A stretch of DNA of 51,468 bases, from contig JAENRP010000277.1 in the NCBI GenBank assembly GCA_024741835.1, positions 4,693 through 56,160 of the forward strand, written 5' to 3'. A program made the position numbers and the translations under genes. Under the pieces are notes generated by a model that made no database searches, was not told the origin of the DNA, and worked only from the letters and a program-made list of their open reading frames with translations. The stretch is from Diplocarpon mali. Taxonomy: Eukaryota; Ascomycota; Leotiomycetes; Helotiales; Drepanopezizaceae. Position 1 is the first letter of the stretch, and each line of letters starts with the position of its first letter. This document shows positions 32,735 to 44,867 of this stretch, in pieces.

Positions 32735-34715
32735 GTAGAGTTAGAGGATCTTTAAGATCTTTTTAATATAGATCTTATAGTTAAGGGAGTTTTCTAAGTA
32801 GATTAAAATATTATTTAAGTAAATAGAGTAGAAATCGTTAAGGTGCTTAAGAAGAATATTATTAATAAACCTTTAAAAGGTAGCAGGCTTATTTATTAGC
32901 CTAAAGGGCAAAACCTTATATTTATAGGTCTTATAACGCGTGCGAAAGGTAGTTAGGTCTTTAGTATTAGTTGATATGCGGATATAGTAAAAGGCTTATT
33001 ATATATTGATTTTTATAAAGATATAAGCTTTTGATATATGTACTATTATCTTATTAATAAGTAGGATTAAGTAGGGGTCTTTTTTCATTAGGGCGTTTAG
33101 TTTCCAATAATCGATGTATAAATATAAGGAGCTATTAGCTTTTCTAATAAAGAGGATTAAGGCTGCCTAAGGGGAACTCGAAGCTTCGATAAATCCTTTA
33201 TATAAGTTCTTAAGAATATAGCTCTTGACCTTTAAGAGCTATTTATTAGTAAGGCGGTAGAAGGGTTCGATTATTAAGTTATTCTTACCTATTAGCTTAA
33301 TTTTATAATCTACCCTTAGCTTGGTTTCTAGTAGCTAATTAAAGGCCTAGCGATTGAAAATGTTTTTAAATTTAGCATACTAAAGTGGGAGCTTTTGATC
33401 TATTAGCTTATTATTACTCTTATACTTAGCTTGCAGCGCCGAGCTAAGGCCTAAGGAGTTTATTTCAACTTGCTTAGCCGATTCTTAATAGTTGATTTCT
33501 TAATTTAAATTATAAATAGAGCTTATAAATATGAACTCTTTAAGCGCCAGTTTTTAAGTTTATATAGCTTATCTTACCTTAGTTATAAAGCGGTAGTAGA
33601 GGGCGCCGATTGCTAAAGCTAAGATTAGGCTAATTTAATAAGCCATCTTTAAAAGAGCGTTCCTCTTTATTAAAAGAGGGAGCAAGGGGTCTAGTACTTT
33701 TAGCAAGGCCTTCTTTATATAGTTCAGATCTCTTTTTAAATCTTTAAAGAAACTACTATCCCTAGGTCTATAAGAGGCCACTCGCAGGCCGGGCCTAAGA
33801 GTAGGATTTGAGTTTATAATTATTACTTATAGGCCAGGCCTAGGAGTGGAATTCGAGGCGTTATTACTTGCTAGTATAAAGAGCTAAGCTTAGGCCATTC
33901 TTAGGTCTTTGTCTTTAGCATCTATTATAGCTGCTCGACGATCGACGTCTTGCTAGGCTATTAAGGGTTTTATTAGTTATAAGAGATCGATTAGTATATG
34001 TCAATTAAAGTAGGGGACGATAGGTATATCCTTAGGCTAAGAGATACTATTTTTCCCCCTTTTATAGGATTATTTAAGATTATAGTACTTTAAGAACTTC
34101 CTATTAATTAAAACGTCAATTGCTTTTAAGCTTATAATTAGAAAAGGGAAGTTTATTCGTTGCCTATCGATTATAAGGGTAAATAAGATAGCAAATCGAA
34201 TAGTTTCTCCCTTAAGGCTATTATAGCTAATAAGAGTAATCGATTTAAGCAATTTAATAAACTTTACCCTAAGTCTTTAAAAGAGCTAATATGCTAAAGA
34301 CATTTTAATAATATTAAGAATATTAGCTCTACTATTAATATAAGTAACTATTTTAATAAATAATCTATTTTAAGCTAGTTTTATAAGAATTAAGAACTAG
34401 CGGCTACCTATTAATAGGTAGGAATCAAAATCTAAGTCTTTTTATAAATTATAACTTATGCTATAGTAAGAGTCTTTACTATAGCTTAATAGTTTCTTAA
34501 TAGTAGGTTATTTTCTATTTTAACTTTAGCTATTATAAACTTACCTTACTTTTTTAACTTAAGGCAGTCTATCGCATAATGACTAAAGGCTCTATAGTTA
34601 TAATAAAGACCAGACGACGGCTTCAGGCTGGCAGACCTTTCTTAATAGGCCGCCGGCAAGGGGAAATAAGTATAAGAAGCTAAGGAGGTAGCTATAACTA
34701 TAGGTCTCTATAACT
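32735..34715 (-). pseudogene. gypsy-B1 protease and reverse transcriptase (degraded)
   Basis: Minus-strand reading parallel to gypsy-B2. The protease C-terminal part is open at 34252-34070 with FPFLIISLKAIDVLINRKFLKYYNLK-type ending (retroviral-type aspartic protease). RT lies at about 33020-32760, with the palm motif damaged as in B2. It joins the RNase H and integrase of the same gene at 17018 once gypsy-B2 is removed. Confidence 0.82.
33780..33847. repeat. Two-copy, 45-bp palindrome array in gypsy-B1
   Basis: Palindromes at 33780-33802 (actcgcaggccgggcctaag..., close to the unmutated form) and 33825-33847. Gypsy-B2 has three copies at this site. Confidence 0.9.
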
Positions 34716-34721
34716 CCCTTT

Positions 34722-34916
34722 TATTAAGCTTAAGTAAGTCAGCGCAGTAGGTAAGGGAAACTTCTAAAGGTTAATGATCGATATATTAATAAGAGTTAAG
34801 GAAGGAAGGTTACCCCTTTCTTCCTTATAATTATATATATATTAATATCCTATTAATTAAGTAGTAAGGTTATATAATAATACATTAGAGTAATAGCTAT
34901 ATCACCTATCTTAATA
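34722..34916 (-). repeat. copia-R 3' LTR (copy 3)
   Basis: tattaagctt...tatcttaata. Matches the other three copia-R LTRs over 195 bp. Confidence 0.9.
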
Positions 34917-35055
34917 CCCCTACTTAGACCTTACTCTAATTAACCTATAGTTAGGAAAATAACAACTACCCTTTTATGCTAATCTAACTCTTAAGTATCT
35001 CTTTAAATTAAAAACAATTAATTAATAGCATCTTCTATTAAAATTACCAAACTTT

Positions 35056-35204
35056 ACTTATAAGGCGGGACTAGGAGTCAATTTTCTTAAAAGCGTTCCT
35101 TTTTAAGACTATATGACTTGACTTGCAGTCTAGGCCTAAGAGTCGATTTAAAAACTTTCTTCTATAAGACTATATGACTTGACTCGCAGAGCGGGCCTAA
35201 GAGT
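35056..35204. repeat. Three 23-nt palindromes in copia-R copy 3
   Basis: At 35056-35078, 35121-35143 and 35182-35204, orthologous to 7870-8019. Confidence 0.85.
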
Positions 35205-35214
35205 CGTCCTTAAG

Positions 35215-36173
35215 CCTATTAAGCCCTTACTATCTTTTATAACCTTAGTATATCTTTAAATGCTTTGAACTTTATAACTATCTTTAATAGCTTTATAAAT
35301 CCATTTGCTACTATTTGATCAGTTAGGATATAAGTGATTAATAACTTATTCTTTGCAATAAGGTTGCAAATAAAGTAATAGGTAATATTAATATATTTCG
35401 ATCGCTTATATAAGTATAGATTCTTTATAAGTGCAATCGCCTTTATATTATCTGCTTAAAGATTAATACAGTTCTTATTTTATCTAATATACTTAGCAAA
35501 ACCTATATCTTTTAAAACTTAAGCGATTTATAATCCTTACTTATAATTTAATAATATTAATATATATTCGGCCTTAGTGCTTGCAGTAGCTACTAATTTC
35601 TACTTCCTACTTCCTTATAATATAAGTCTACTATATAGTACTACTACGCTTTTAAATATACTTTTCTAACCTTTTATATTTGCCTAATTAGAATTAGTAT
35701 ATATCTTAAGCTTTGCGCTTATATATTTTATTAGTCTATATCTTACCTTTTATATAATTATTAATTAAAAGTACCTTTTAAATTGCTTAACTGCATTCTT
35801 ATATCAAATCGTTAGATCCTTTAAGTTCTGACTAAGTTGCTTAATAATAAAGGCGATATCTAATCTTATATATACTATAGTATATATAATTGCTTTAATA
35901 TCCTATTAGTACTTCTTTAAATCTCCTCTTTACTTATTTTCATTAGTAGGCTCTAACTTATTATACTTTCCTTCGATTGGAGTATGCTTTAGCTTAAAGT
36001 TAAGAGTATAATTAAAGAGTCCTATTTAGTCTAGGATCTTCTTAATATACTGCTCTTAGTTTAACTAGAGTTCTTAAGTAGAGCGGTTCCTTATAATACA
36101 AATGCTAAAGATCTTATAAATTCCCCTTAGATCCTTAATATTAAAATGTTTCTAAATTATTATAAAGAACTAA
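35215..36173 (-). pseudogene. copia-R copy 3 RNase H and partial RT (degraded)
   Basis: Minus-strand sequence parallel to 8030-8990 of copy 2: RNase H with the K-H-I-D-I-like end near 35390 and the D-N-Q-G-A-like site near 35450. It is cut within the RT region by gypsy-D before the catalytic Y-V-D-D box. Confidence 0.8.
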
Positions 36174-36709
36174 TGTGGAGACCTGAGATAGATAGGTCTT
36201 GTGATATATATCATATGATCGGCGCAGGCCGGTAGGAGGATAAAAGGGCCACCTTCTATATATAAAGATAGCGCGTGTCGCTATAGTACTGAATATACCT
36301 TATACTTAGGACTTGTCCTTAATATCTTGTCTAAGAGAGCCCGCTTATAGTGCTTCCTCCTCTTGTTTTTAGGTCTTCCCTTAGGCCTATTCTTATATTA
36401 TCTTATCCTTAAGTTTTATATTAGTGACCTACGCAGGGACCGATTTCTTAAGATTTCCGTCCTTATACGACCTTATCGATCTCTTGGTTTATAGATAAGA
36501 GACCGGCCTTTAAAATATATCTTTGAAACACTTATAGCATTTTAATCAACTTTAAAACCCTTATCTTTAATCGCTTAGTTATTTAGAACTATCGATTTTC
36601 ATTTAGCAACTATTAATAACCTTAGACTTTCCCTTTTCGGCTTTGCTTTAAAAACCCCTATTCTCTTCCTTAACTTTGAGATTTTCGGAATTTTCGGCTT
36701 CTTAGTATA
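36174..36709 (+). repeat. gypsy-D 5' LTR (approximate right end)
   Basis: The left edge is exact from the copia-R junction. The right edge is inferred from tagtata just before the primer-binding site at 36717. It contains TATA-like ggataaaaggg (about 36238) and tatatataaag (about 36271). Only one LTR is present in the window, so its length is not confirmed. Confidence 0.65.
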
Positions 36710-36716
36710 AAAAGTT

Positions 36717-36730
36717 TGGCGAACCCTATA
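36717..36730 (+). other. gypsy-D primer-binding site
   Basis: TTTGGCGAACCCT, a TGG-initial site resembling the TGGCG-type primer sites of many Ty3/Gypsy elements. The tRNA was not identified. Confidence 0.55.
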
Positions 36731-37092
36731 ATAGCAATCTTAAATAGTAGTAGTTTTAAGTACTTAAGTAATACTAAGCGTAAACTCTAATCGGAAGTGC
36801 CTCTTTAGAATCCTTAGAAATCCGAATCTGATAATTTAGCCGCTTTAGCTTAATAAAACTTTAAAAATTGCCTTAGAATCGTCTTTAGAGACCCCTTTAT
36901 TCTAAGGACTAATAGGAATTAGCTTAAAGGTTAAGAAGAATCTTAGATATAAACCTTATCTTAGAAATTAGTCCTTGATTAAGTAAACCTTATCTTATTA
37001 CGATTAATCGCAACGCTCCTATTGGCTATTTAGTACCTACTTAAAATCTCTTAGCAAACTTAGATTAAACTTTTAGCAGAATCCGGAATTCT

Positions 37093-37115
37093 ACTCTTAG
37101 GCCTGGCCTATAAGT
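37093..37115. repeat. 23-nt palindrome, gypsy-D
   Basis: actcttaggcctggcctata..., 10 of 11 arm bases paired. Confidence 0.85.
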
Positions 37116-38101
37116 AAAAGGATAAAAAGACGTCTTTAAATAACTTAAGACTATTACTTACTTTTTTAATATTAATATTAGAAAACACTAAAAATAATAA
37201 TAATTTTAAACTTTTCACTAACCCTTTATTTAAATCTTTTCAAACTCGTCCTAGTTACTCTAAGATTGACTCAGATTCTGAACGTTTTTTAAGCCCTTTT
37301 GAATTTCGAAGTACTCCTCTTAGCAATCAATCTCGCAATATCGAAGCTTCCCCTTTGCCCTTTATAGATTCTATTAACTTAGACAGTTAGTATGAAATAA
37401 TAATAGCCATATTTAAGGCTATTACTAGTCACTTTCCCCTCTTTAGTTCCCTTAGTGCTTCTTACTTTATAGGTGCTAATATTACTAATTTCCTTAAGTA
37501 ATATAAGGAAACTTATTACGATTTTAGTATTATATAAAAGGATATGATTTCTCAACTTCCTTGCTATTATAACTATATAAGCAAAGATATTATCAAATCC
37601 CTCCTTAAATGGAAAACGCATAGTTTATAGGAACTCCTTATTAAGGCTCTTAAGTCTGAATTCTAAGAATTTGATAGATAGCAGATTCGCAATACCCTGG
37701 CTTTCTTAAAGGAATTTGTTCTGGTCACTTATACTCCTAAGGAACTTAAAAACTACTATCGGACTTTTACTTATATATCGAATACCTTGATTAGCTAGAA
37801 AATACTTAATAAAGTTAAAAGAGGCCGCCTTTTCTTACTCGGATTACCTACTAGCCTTTGAAATAAGATTATTAAGCATTTTAAGATCGATAAGTAAGAC
37901 CTTATAACCTTCGCCTTATTTAAGGAATTCTTAGCCTTTGCTTTAAAATCAGATCTTAATAAGAGAACTATTAATGCTATAGAGTAGGAAAAAGCCCTTA
38001 CTCCCTCTTATATTAAAGACCTTAAGAGCCTGGTCTAAGAATACTCGAAAGCTCTGGAAGTTATAGAAAAGGTAAAGAAGAACCTAGTAGTTATACCTTT
38101 T

Positions 38102-38124
38102 ACTCGCGGGCCTGACTTAGGAGT
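38102..38124. repeat. 23-nt palindrome in gypsy-D gag
   Basis: actcgcgggcctgacttagg..., read in gag frame as T-R-G-P-D-L-G-V. Confidence 0.85.
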
Positions 38125-40017
38125 AAGATCTAACCCTAGAATTGAGGAACTTAAGACCTAATTTATAGAACTCTAAATCTAAAGCTTAGAAACTAGGATT
38201 AATAATCTCTTATAGGAAAAATAGCATATTCTTTAGTTTGGTAATAGATAAAACTCGGCTACTATAAGCCAACTTAGTAGTTCCTATTATTAGACTCTTG
38301 CTTTTTATCATTTAAAACAACTAGCTAATATAAGAATGTAATAGCTGGCTAAAGAAGGAGGAATTAATCCTAACTAGCACTCTGCTAATATTAATGCTAT
38401 AGGGTATTAAGGAAATGGCAATAGAAGACGATTAACCTGCAACTTTTGCAATAATAAAGAACCTAATTGCACTTTATATAAGTATTATAACGATTGCCCT
38501 CTTTTCCTTTGTTTTATTAATACTAGGGTTATATATATTAATAAGTATAGGATGCTTTGCATTAGGGATCCTAGGCTAGAAGCTATTCCTATTAAAAAGC
38601 ACTAGAATCGCTTATGGTTATAGACTATTCGAATAATGATATATAGTATAAAATAGGACGAGAATTTGGTCGAACGATAGTATATTATAGATATAAATGC
38701 TAAAATCCCAACTTATATATATATAAGTCTAATTAGCAATCTACTTAAGGGAGTTCTTAAGGACCTAGCTTTTAATTAAATAGTTATAGAAGTTAGAGGC
38801 ATTTCTATCTTAGGATAGGTTAATAATAATATTTCAGCTGATATTAATACTACTTCTATATTTAAGAACCCTTGGAATTCTTAGCGTCTTTTTAGATCTT
38901 CTACTCTACTAATACTAATAAAACCAGCTAAAGTCCAGAAATCAGCATATGCAATTTAGGAATCTTAATATAGAGTCTAAATGTTAAAAGACACTTAATA
39001 ATCTGGAACTGCAGTAGATAAGGATAAAGCCGATATAGTAGATAAATTAATTAGAGATATAATAGATAAAGATGGCTTTAAGCTTAAAGATTAAGAAGTT
39101 GAAGTTATTGCGCAGACTTCTAACCTTAAGCGAAAGAGATAGATATTAAAATAGGAAAAATTTATTAATAAATACGCTAGTTCAACTGCAATAGAGAAAG
39201 CTATAGAGAATATTATAGCCTAGCAAATTAACCTTATATTTAAAGACCTATTTAGTTTGACTGGACGCTTTAATAAAGTGCTAAGAAAGCATATCCTAAT
39301 AGCTTTTAAAGATTTGAATAATAATAAGGAAATGGAAATTGTAATACGAAAGAACTTTAAGAAGCACTTAGCCTTAATTAAATGTCTTTAGATTGTAGAA
39401 AACGAAGGAACCCAAAGGTACTATAATATTATAGTAATAGCTTTAATATCTTAGAATATTAATTGAAATTGTTTAATAGTTGTAATAAAAAGCCCTATTA
39501 TTATTTGTTTAATAGAAGAATTAGTTAAAGCAAAGGCTTTAATTGATTATAGTTTAGAAGTTAATATAATAACTAGAAAAGTGGCGGAAATGGCTTAATT
39601 GATAATTGTTAGCGATCGACTCCTTATTTATTCGACTATCTTTAGATTGAAATACAATTTTAATAGATAGGTAAAAAATATAAAGGTTAGAGTTAGAGGA
39701 ATCGTTAATTATATTAACTTTCTAATAATAGAGAATTCTTCAAATGATATTCTTTTAAGAATACCTTTTATTTTAAAATCTTAGCTAATATTTAACTATC
39801 TTAGAGATAGGCTTATAAAAGCTAGCCTTTAAAATATAGATCGATCTTTAGAAGGATAAATAGTTATTATAGGAGATATAGCCGAATTCTAAAATAAGGT
39901 TTTAGGAAACGATTAGCTAGTATAAGGGCTAAGCTTAATACTAGTAAAGGAAGGCACCTAGTAAGGAGTTATAGCAAAAGAAAGGTAAGTTTATCGATTT
40001 TAAATAATAGTGATTTG

Positions 40018-40202
40018 ACTTGCGGTCTTAGACTAGGAGTTAAATCTAGAATTTTGAAAAATAGTACAATTGGTGTTTTATCGGCTTAATAATTAAGAAA
40101 AAAGAAAAATAAGATAGAGAAGAGAGTTCGTTTTATAAATTTCGATAATTTACTAATTATTTTAAAAAACCTAAAAACCACTTATAAGCCGGACCTGCAA
40201 GT
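40018..40202. repeat. Two 23-nt palindromes between gypsy-D protease and RT
   Basis: At 40018-40040 (acttgcggtcttagactagg...) and 40180-40202 (acttataagccggacctgca...), 162 bases apart, a multiple of three. Confidence 0.85.
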
Positions 40203-42146
40203 GAAAAATAATAAAATTACTAATAATATTTCTATCTATGCACTTTAAATTGATAACTTAGAAAATCTTTTATTTGTTTTTAAAAAGGAAAATTCGAATC
40301 GTTTTATAAGATTTGATAAAAAAGGAAAGAAGTAGAGAAGTATAGTACTAGCTAATATTTAAACTATATATAAAAGCAAGGCTGATAAAGTACAACTGGT
40401 GGATTAGGGAATCTTTAATAGCTTAAAGCCTAGAGGACTAGATGATTGGTTTGAATAAGATAAGAAGCTTCGACCTTTAAAGCTAGGTGGCAAATTCGAT
40501 AAGTTTATTATAGGCAGATTTTCTAATAAACCTATCGGATATCGACTAATAAAAGAACGTTTCAATATATTAAAAATTAAAGAAGACTTAATAAAGTAAG
40601 AATGCAAACTACTTTATAAAACCTTAATAAATCGAGAGGACGCCTTAGCTTTTAATTAGATAGAACTTGGCCAGATTTGAGAAGAGGTTACGCCTTATAT
40701 TAAGATTAAGATAATACCTTATAAAGCCTGGCAAGAGAAAACATTTAAGGTCCTTAAAGCTCTTTAAGAAAAGGTAATCGAAATATTAAAGGATAGGCTA
40801 AAGCAAAGTGTTTTCGAGTTCTGTAATAGCCCTTATAGGAACAAATGGTTCTTAATTATTAAGAAGGAGAAGGGAACTTATAGACTAATAATAGTAGTAG
40901 TAGAGATGAACTAAGTAATTGTTAAAGATGCTAATATTCCTTTGAATATGGATAAGTTCTTAAATGAATTTGTAAGATTAACCTATAGCTCTCTTATTAA
41001 CTTCTTCTTTAAATATGACTAATTCATTTTTGATATTAAATTAAGAGATATAATAGTAATTTAAACCCCTCTTAAGCTACTTCAGATAATAAGATTACCT
41101 TAAGGGGCTATAAATTCGATCGCTTAATTTGTTTAAGTAATCTATAAGATACTAGTAGATTATATACCTAATATTGCGCTCCTTTATATAGATGATATAG
41201 GAGTAAAAGGATTAAGATCATTCTATAACTATAAAGAAGTTCTCCTTAGTATATAACGATTTCTAATAGAATATATTTAAAACCTAGACCAAGTGCTTAT
41301 ACAATTCGAAAGGGCAAGAGCAATAGTTAGTCCGAAGTTATAATACTATCTCCTATTAATGGAAATTGTTAGTTTCATTACTAATTCCAATAGCCGAAGT
41401 CCTTAGAGGGCTAAAGTACTTAAAATCGACAAATGGAAGAGGTATAATAATATAGTAGAAGCTTGCGCATTTATTAGAATTATAGTATACTATCGCATTT
41501 GGATTAAGGATTTCGCTAAAAAGGCAGCACCTATTTACTCCTTATTTTAAAAAGGGGCTGAGTTTCAGTAGGAGAAACCTTAAATAGAGGCTATAAAACA
41601 ATTAAAGTAAGCATTACTTAAGGCGCCTTATCTAATTAAAATAGACTATAGAGCTAACGCTAGGCTAATTATACTAATAGTTGATATAAGCTTAATTGGA
41701 TAGGGTGCTATCCTTTAATAAGCTAATAGCTAGTAGAAAAGATATCTAGCTTGCTTTAAAAGTAGTCTTTAGAATCCAGTGGAAATAAAGTATAATACTA
41801 TTAAATAGGAATGCAAAGGCGCTTTAAAGGCGATGAAAAAGATAAGAAGCGACCTTTATAGCACTTACTTCATTCTTAAAACTAATGCTAAAGTACTAGT
41901 AGAATAATTAAATAAAGCTATAAGCAACTTATTAAGAGCCTTACTAATGAAATAGATTACTTAAATAAGACTAATAGACTTTGAAGTCAAATATATTTTA
42001 AGAATGAAAAATACTGCTACTAATAGCCTTTTAAGAAGAACTCGGCCCTACCCCTTTGATTTGATTAAAGAAGATGAAATAGATATTAATAAGTAGGTAG
42101 AAAACGAAGTTAGTTGTCTATTAATATATTACCTTAAAGGGATTCG

Positions 42147-42169
42147 ACTCGCGAGCCTAGCCTGCGAAT
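42147..42169. repeat. 23-nt palindrome at gypsy-D RNase H/integrase linker
   Basis: actcgcgagcctagcctgcg..., read here in a different frame (R-L-A-S-L-A-C-E) from the usual one. Confidence 0.8.
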
Positions 42170-43581
42170 TAAATAAGAGAATTTTATTACCTAACTACTT
42201 AGGTAACTCTAAAGAAATTGCGAAGTTTTTAATCACACTTAAACAACTAAAGATAGTTGCTCTTAAGGATTTTTAGAAATTCAAAGCTAAAGCTCTGATT
42301 TATCTAATATAAGGAAGACGATTATTTAAAAGGAGCGATAACTCATTTCTTATATAACTCTGCTTAGATAATAAAAAACTAAGGGCTAAGGCTATTTAGG
42401 ATATTTATAAGGAAACTGGCTACTAAGGAGCTAAGTCTACTTACTATTAACTCTTGAGAAAATTCTTTTGGAAAGGCTCTTTTAAGGACTGTAAAGCTTT
42501 TGTAAAGAGTTGTATCCCTTATTAGAAACGAAAACCTAATTATAAGGAAAATCCCTTATTCCTAACCTGGCTATTAGGCCTTTTCTATAAAGTCAGCTTT
42601 AATATTATATAAGTACTAATTATTAAAAATAGGATAATATATTTTATTCTAATAAAGGAAGACCTATTAGGATAGTCTAAAAGACGACCTTTAAGATCTA
42701 TTAACTTTAAATCTATTGCAAAGTTCCTTTAAGAAGACGTAGTCTATTGCTATAAACTTTTTAGCAGATTAACTATTAATAGAGGCCTTAAAAATAAAGG
42801 AGTAGTTAAAGCTTTCTTATAAAAATATAGTATCAAATGGGTTTAAATCTTAGTATATAACTCAAAAGCTAATAGAGTGATAGAACAAGGATACTATAAC
42901 ATTCTTAATAGTCTGTCTAAAGTTATTTACAAAGGATTTAAGGATTAGATAAAACGCTTTTATAGAATACTCTTTGCTTATTAAATGATAATCTATAAAC
43001 CGACTGGAATTATACTATTTTTCCTTATCTATAGCAGAGAGGCATAGCTCCCTTTTAAATCCTAATAGCCTATTTAAAGATTGTTTAATTATAGTCAAAT
43101 TTGGAACCGTTCCGATTTACTTGCAATAAGATGCTAATAACTTAAGCTTTAAGATATAGATATAAAGGAAATCATTTTATAAAAGAAATAATATTAGGAA
43201 AAAGCTAAAGAAGCATAGGCTGCTTCTAAAGTACTTAAAATGTACCTTATTTGAAAAGATAATCTTATCCTAGTTTATAATATTATAAGAAGTATTAATA
43301 TATTAGTAGATACTAAACTTAACTATTAATAGCTTAGTCTATTTAAGGTTAAATCTAAGTAGAAAGAAAAGGGATATTATTCTCTTTAGGAATTTGATAG
43401 AGTCGATATTAAGGGAACCTTTGCAGCTAATTGATTAAAGCGCTTTTATTAATGCAACTAGACCTTATTCCCTTTAGAAGACGAATTAGAAATTGATATA
43501 ACCTCCGAATTCTTTATAAGAACCGACGGTAATATAAGCAATTTTAAACCCTTAGATAAAGACTAAGATTTTTCTAATTTA

Positions 43582-43604
43582 ACCTATAAGCCGGTCTTAT
43601 AAGT
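43582..43604. repeat. 23-nt palindrome near gypsy-D pol C terminus
   Basis: acctataagccggtcttata..., usual frame T-Y-K-P-V-L-*-V. Confidence 0.8.
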
Positions 43605-43694
43605 AAAGAATATTAAAATACTTAACTAATTGCGACCTTAAGTCATTATTCTTAAAATATCCGAAGAATGCAAGTAGGAATATTAAACGATTTC

Positions 43695-43998
43695 TTAGCC
43701 TATTAATTATCTTACCTTCCTTTAATCCTTATTTTTACATTTTCGGCAAGGTCGCCTCCTTTATTATTTAAGATATAAATCTTTTAAGATTACTTTAAAT
43801 TCTTATTTACTTTAACTTATTTTACATTCTTAATATTAGCCTTTAATTATAATATTCCTATTACTTTCTTTAAATAATAAATAAAAAGTCCAATTTCCTT
43901 AATATATATATAGTAAACCTATTGCAGCTTATATACCCTTTTAATTCTTATACCCTATTAAACTCTCTTATTTATACTACCTATCTTTTATAAATAAT
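43695..43998 (+). other. Pyrimidine-rich intergenic stretch before ORF X
   Basis: About 300 bases, strongly T/C-rich on the plus strand with tatatatata near 43905 and ataaataat just before the ATG at 43999. Similar in character to 47396-47870 before ORF Y. No LTR or polypurine tract is seen, so it may hold a promoter for X. Confidence 0.4.
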
Positions 43999-44844
43999 AT
44001 GCCTTTAAAGAACTTATAAATGGTTTTATCTATTATAATAGGGGATAAATAAGCACTGGTTATAAACTTCTTTTAAGATAGTAGAGCTATTACATTATTA
44101 GAGAGCTTTAAATCGACCTACGCAGCTTTAAGAGATATAGAGTAATAAAAACTCCTTTTAGCTTACGCGAATGCTATTAGTAACCTTTCAACTTAAGTGG
44201 CCCTTAGAATTCTCTAATTTGACAACTTCCTAACTAAAGAATTAAGACTAAAGGGAATCTTTAAAAAGGAATTCTTAGCTAATGCAAATTAATATATAAC
44301 CTTGGCTAACACTTTTAAAATAGACTAAGATAAAAGAGAAGAATCTATTTAATAATTAGATAATTTAGCTACTAATAAGAGAGGACTCTTATTTTATTTG
44401 CGCTTTCTAATAAATATTAATTCTAATAATAGAAGACAAGTATTATTAAAAATTCTTAAGGAAAACACTCCTACTACTAGAGCTATTCAGATTCTTAATT
44501 TCTTTATTATTTAAGAAGCAGTAGTAAAATTCTAAGGCAATCGAATTCGCAGTTGCAGATTTATAGGCCTATCTAATATAGTACTTATAGTAGCTAATAG
44601 GGCTATAAAAAGATCAAATTAGGCTATAGATATTATCCTACTTAATAGTACTATTATTAATATGCTAAGGCTTTGCGCTTCTGCTTATAGTTTGCTTATT
44701 TTAAGAGAAAACTGGACTCTTATAATAGGATTTAAATAAGATTTCTTTAATAATAAAGAAGGGAATTAATTATTTATAATTAAGCCTGCTTTGAAATTCG
44801 CTTCTTAACCTAAAGATATAATAAGTGCTAAACCACGTGATTTG

Positions 44845-44867
44845 ACTTATAGTCCTAGACTAGGAGT
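44845..44867. repeat. 23-nt palindrome in ORF X (site 1)
   Basis: Read as T-Y-S-P-R-L-G-V. Matches the site at 48768 of ORF Y. Confidence 0.8.

Larger units (their letters stand above)
32725..34721 (-). mobile_element. gypsy-B1 (outer), central portion: RT and protease
   Basis: Continuation of gypsy-B1 after the B2 insertion. It aligns with gypsy-B2 27826-29867: RT box (LPF.L.N.PATF region near 32900), palindrome pair (33780-33802 and 33825-33847), protease (minus open stretch 34252-34070 includes GETIRFAILFTLII), and knuckle region near 34600. It is interrupted at 34722 by copia-R copy 3, so gag and the 5' LTR should lie to the right of the window. Confidence 0.9.
34722..36173 (-). mobile_element. 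copia-R copy 3, 3' end, inserted in gypsy-B1
   Basis: Starts with a 195-bp 3' LTR (34722-34916). It then matches copia-R copy 2 from 7731 to about 8990, covering the three palindromes, the RNase H end and part of RT. It stops at 36173 where gypsy-D begins. The rest should follow beyond gypsy-D, outside the window. Confidence 0.9.
36900..38680 (+). pseudogene. gypsy-D gag
   Basis: The plus-strand frame is kept for over 1.5 kb, broken only by TAA/TAG at Gln-like positions. The capsid region reads FKAITSHFPLFSSLSA near 37410 and GRLFLLGLPTSL*NKIIKHF near 37830. One palindrome is in frame at 38102 (FTRGPDLGVRS). A Cys-rich part near 38435-38520 (CNFCNNKEPNC ... CPLFLCF) is the nucleocapsid finger region seen in this lineage. 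A palindrome at 37093-37115 lies at the N-terminal edge. The start codon was not fixed. Confidence 0.75.
38680..43690 (+). pseudogene. gypsy-D pol: protease, RT, RNase H, integrase
   Basis: Protease at about 39530-39850: ALIDYSLEVNIITRKVAEM, where the family has D-S-G, then DILLRIPFILKS. RT at about 40620-41300: EEVTPYIKIKTIP-type start, FDIKLRDI and LLYIDDIGVKG (41160-41195, both Asp kept). RNase H at about 41640-42030: IDISLIGQGA-type and FEVKYILRMKNTATNSL. Integrase zinc finger at about 42440-42540: FFWKGSFKDCKAFVKSCIP. Core to about 43000: LTINRGLKNKGVVKAFL (family V-D-G-G-P-E-N-K-G, catalytic Asp now Asn) and NRVIEQGYYNIL. A Trp codon appears as TAG in FQ*EKP near 41570. Frame shifts seem absent. 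Confidence 0.85.
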
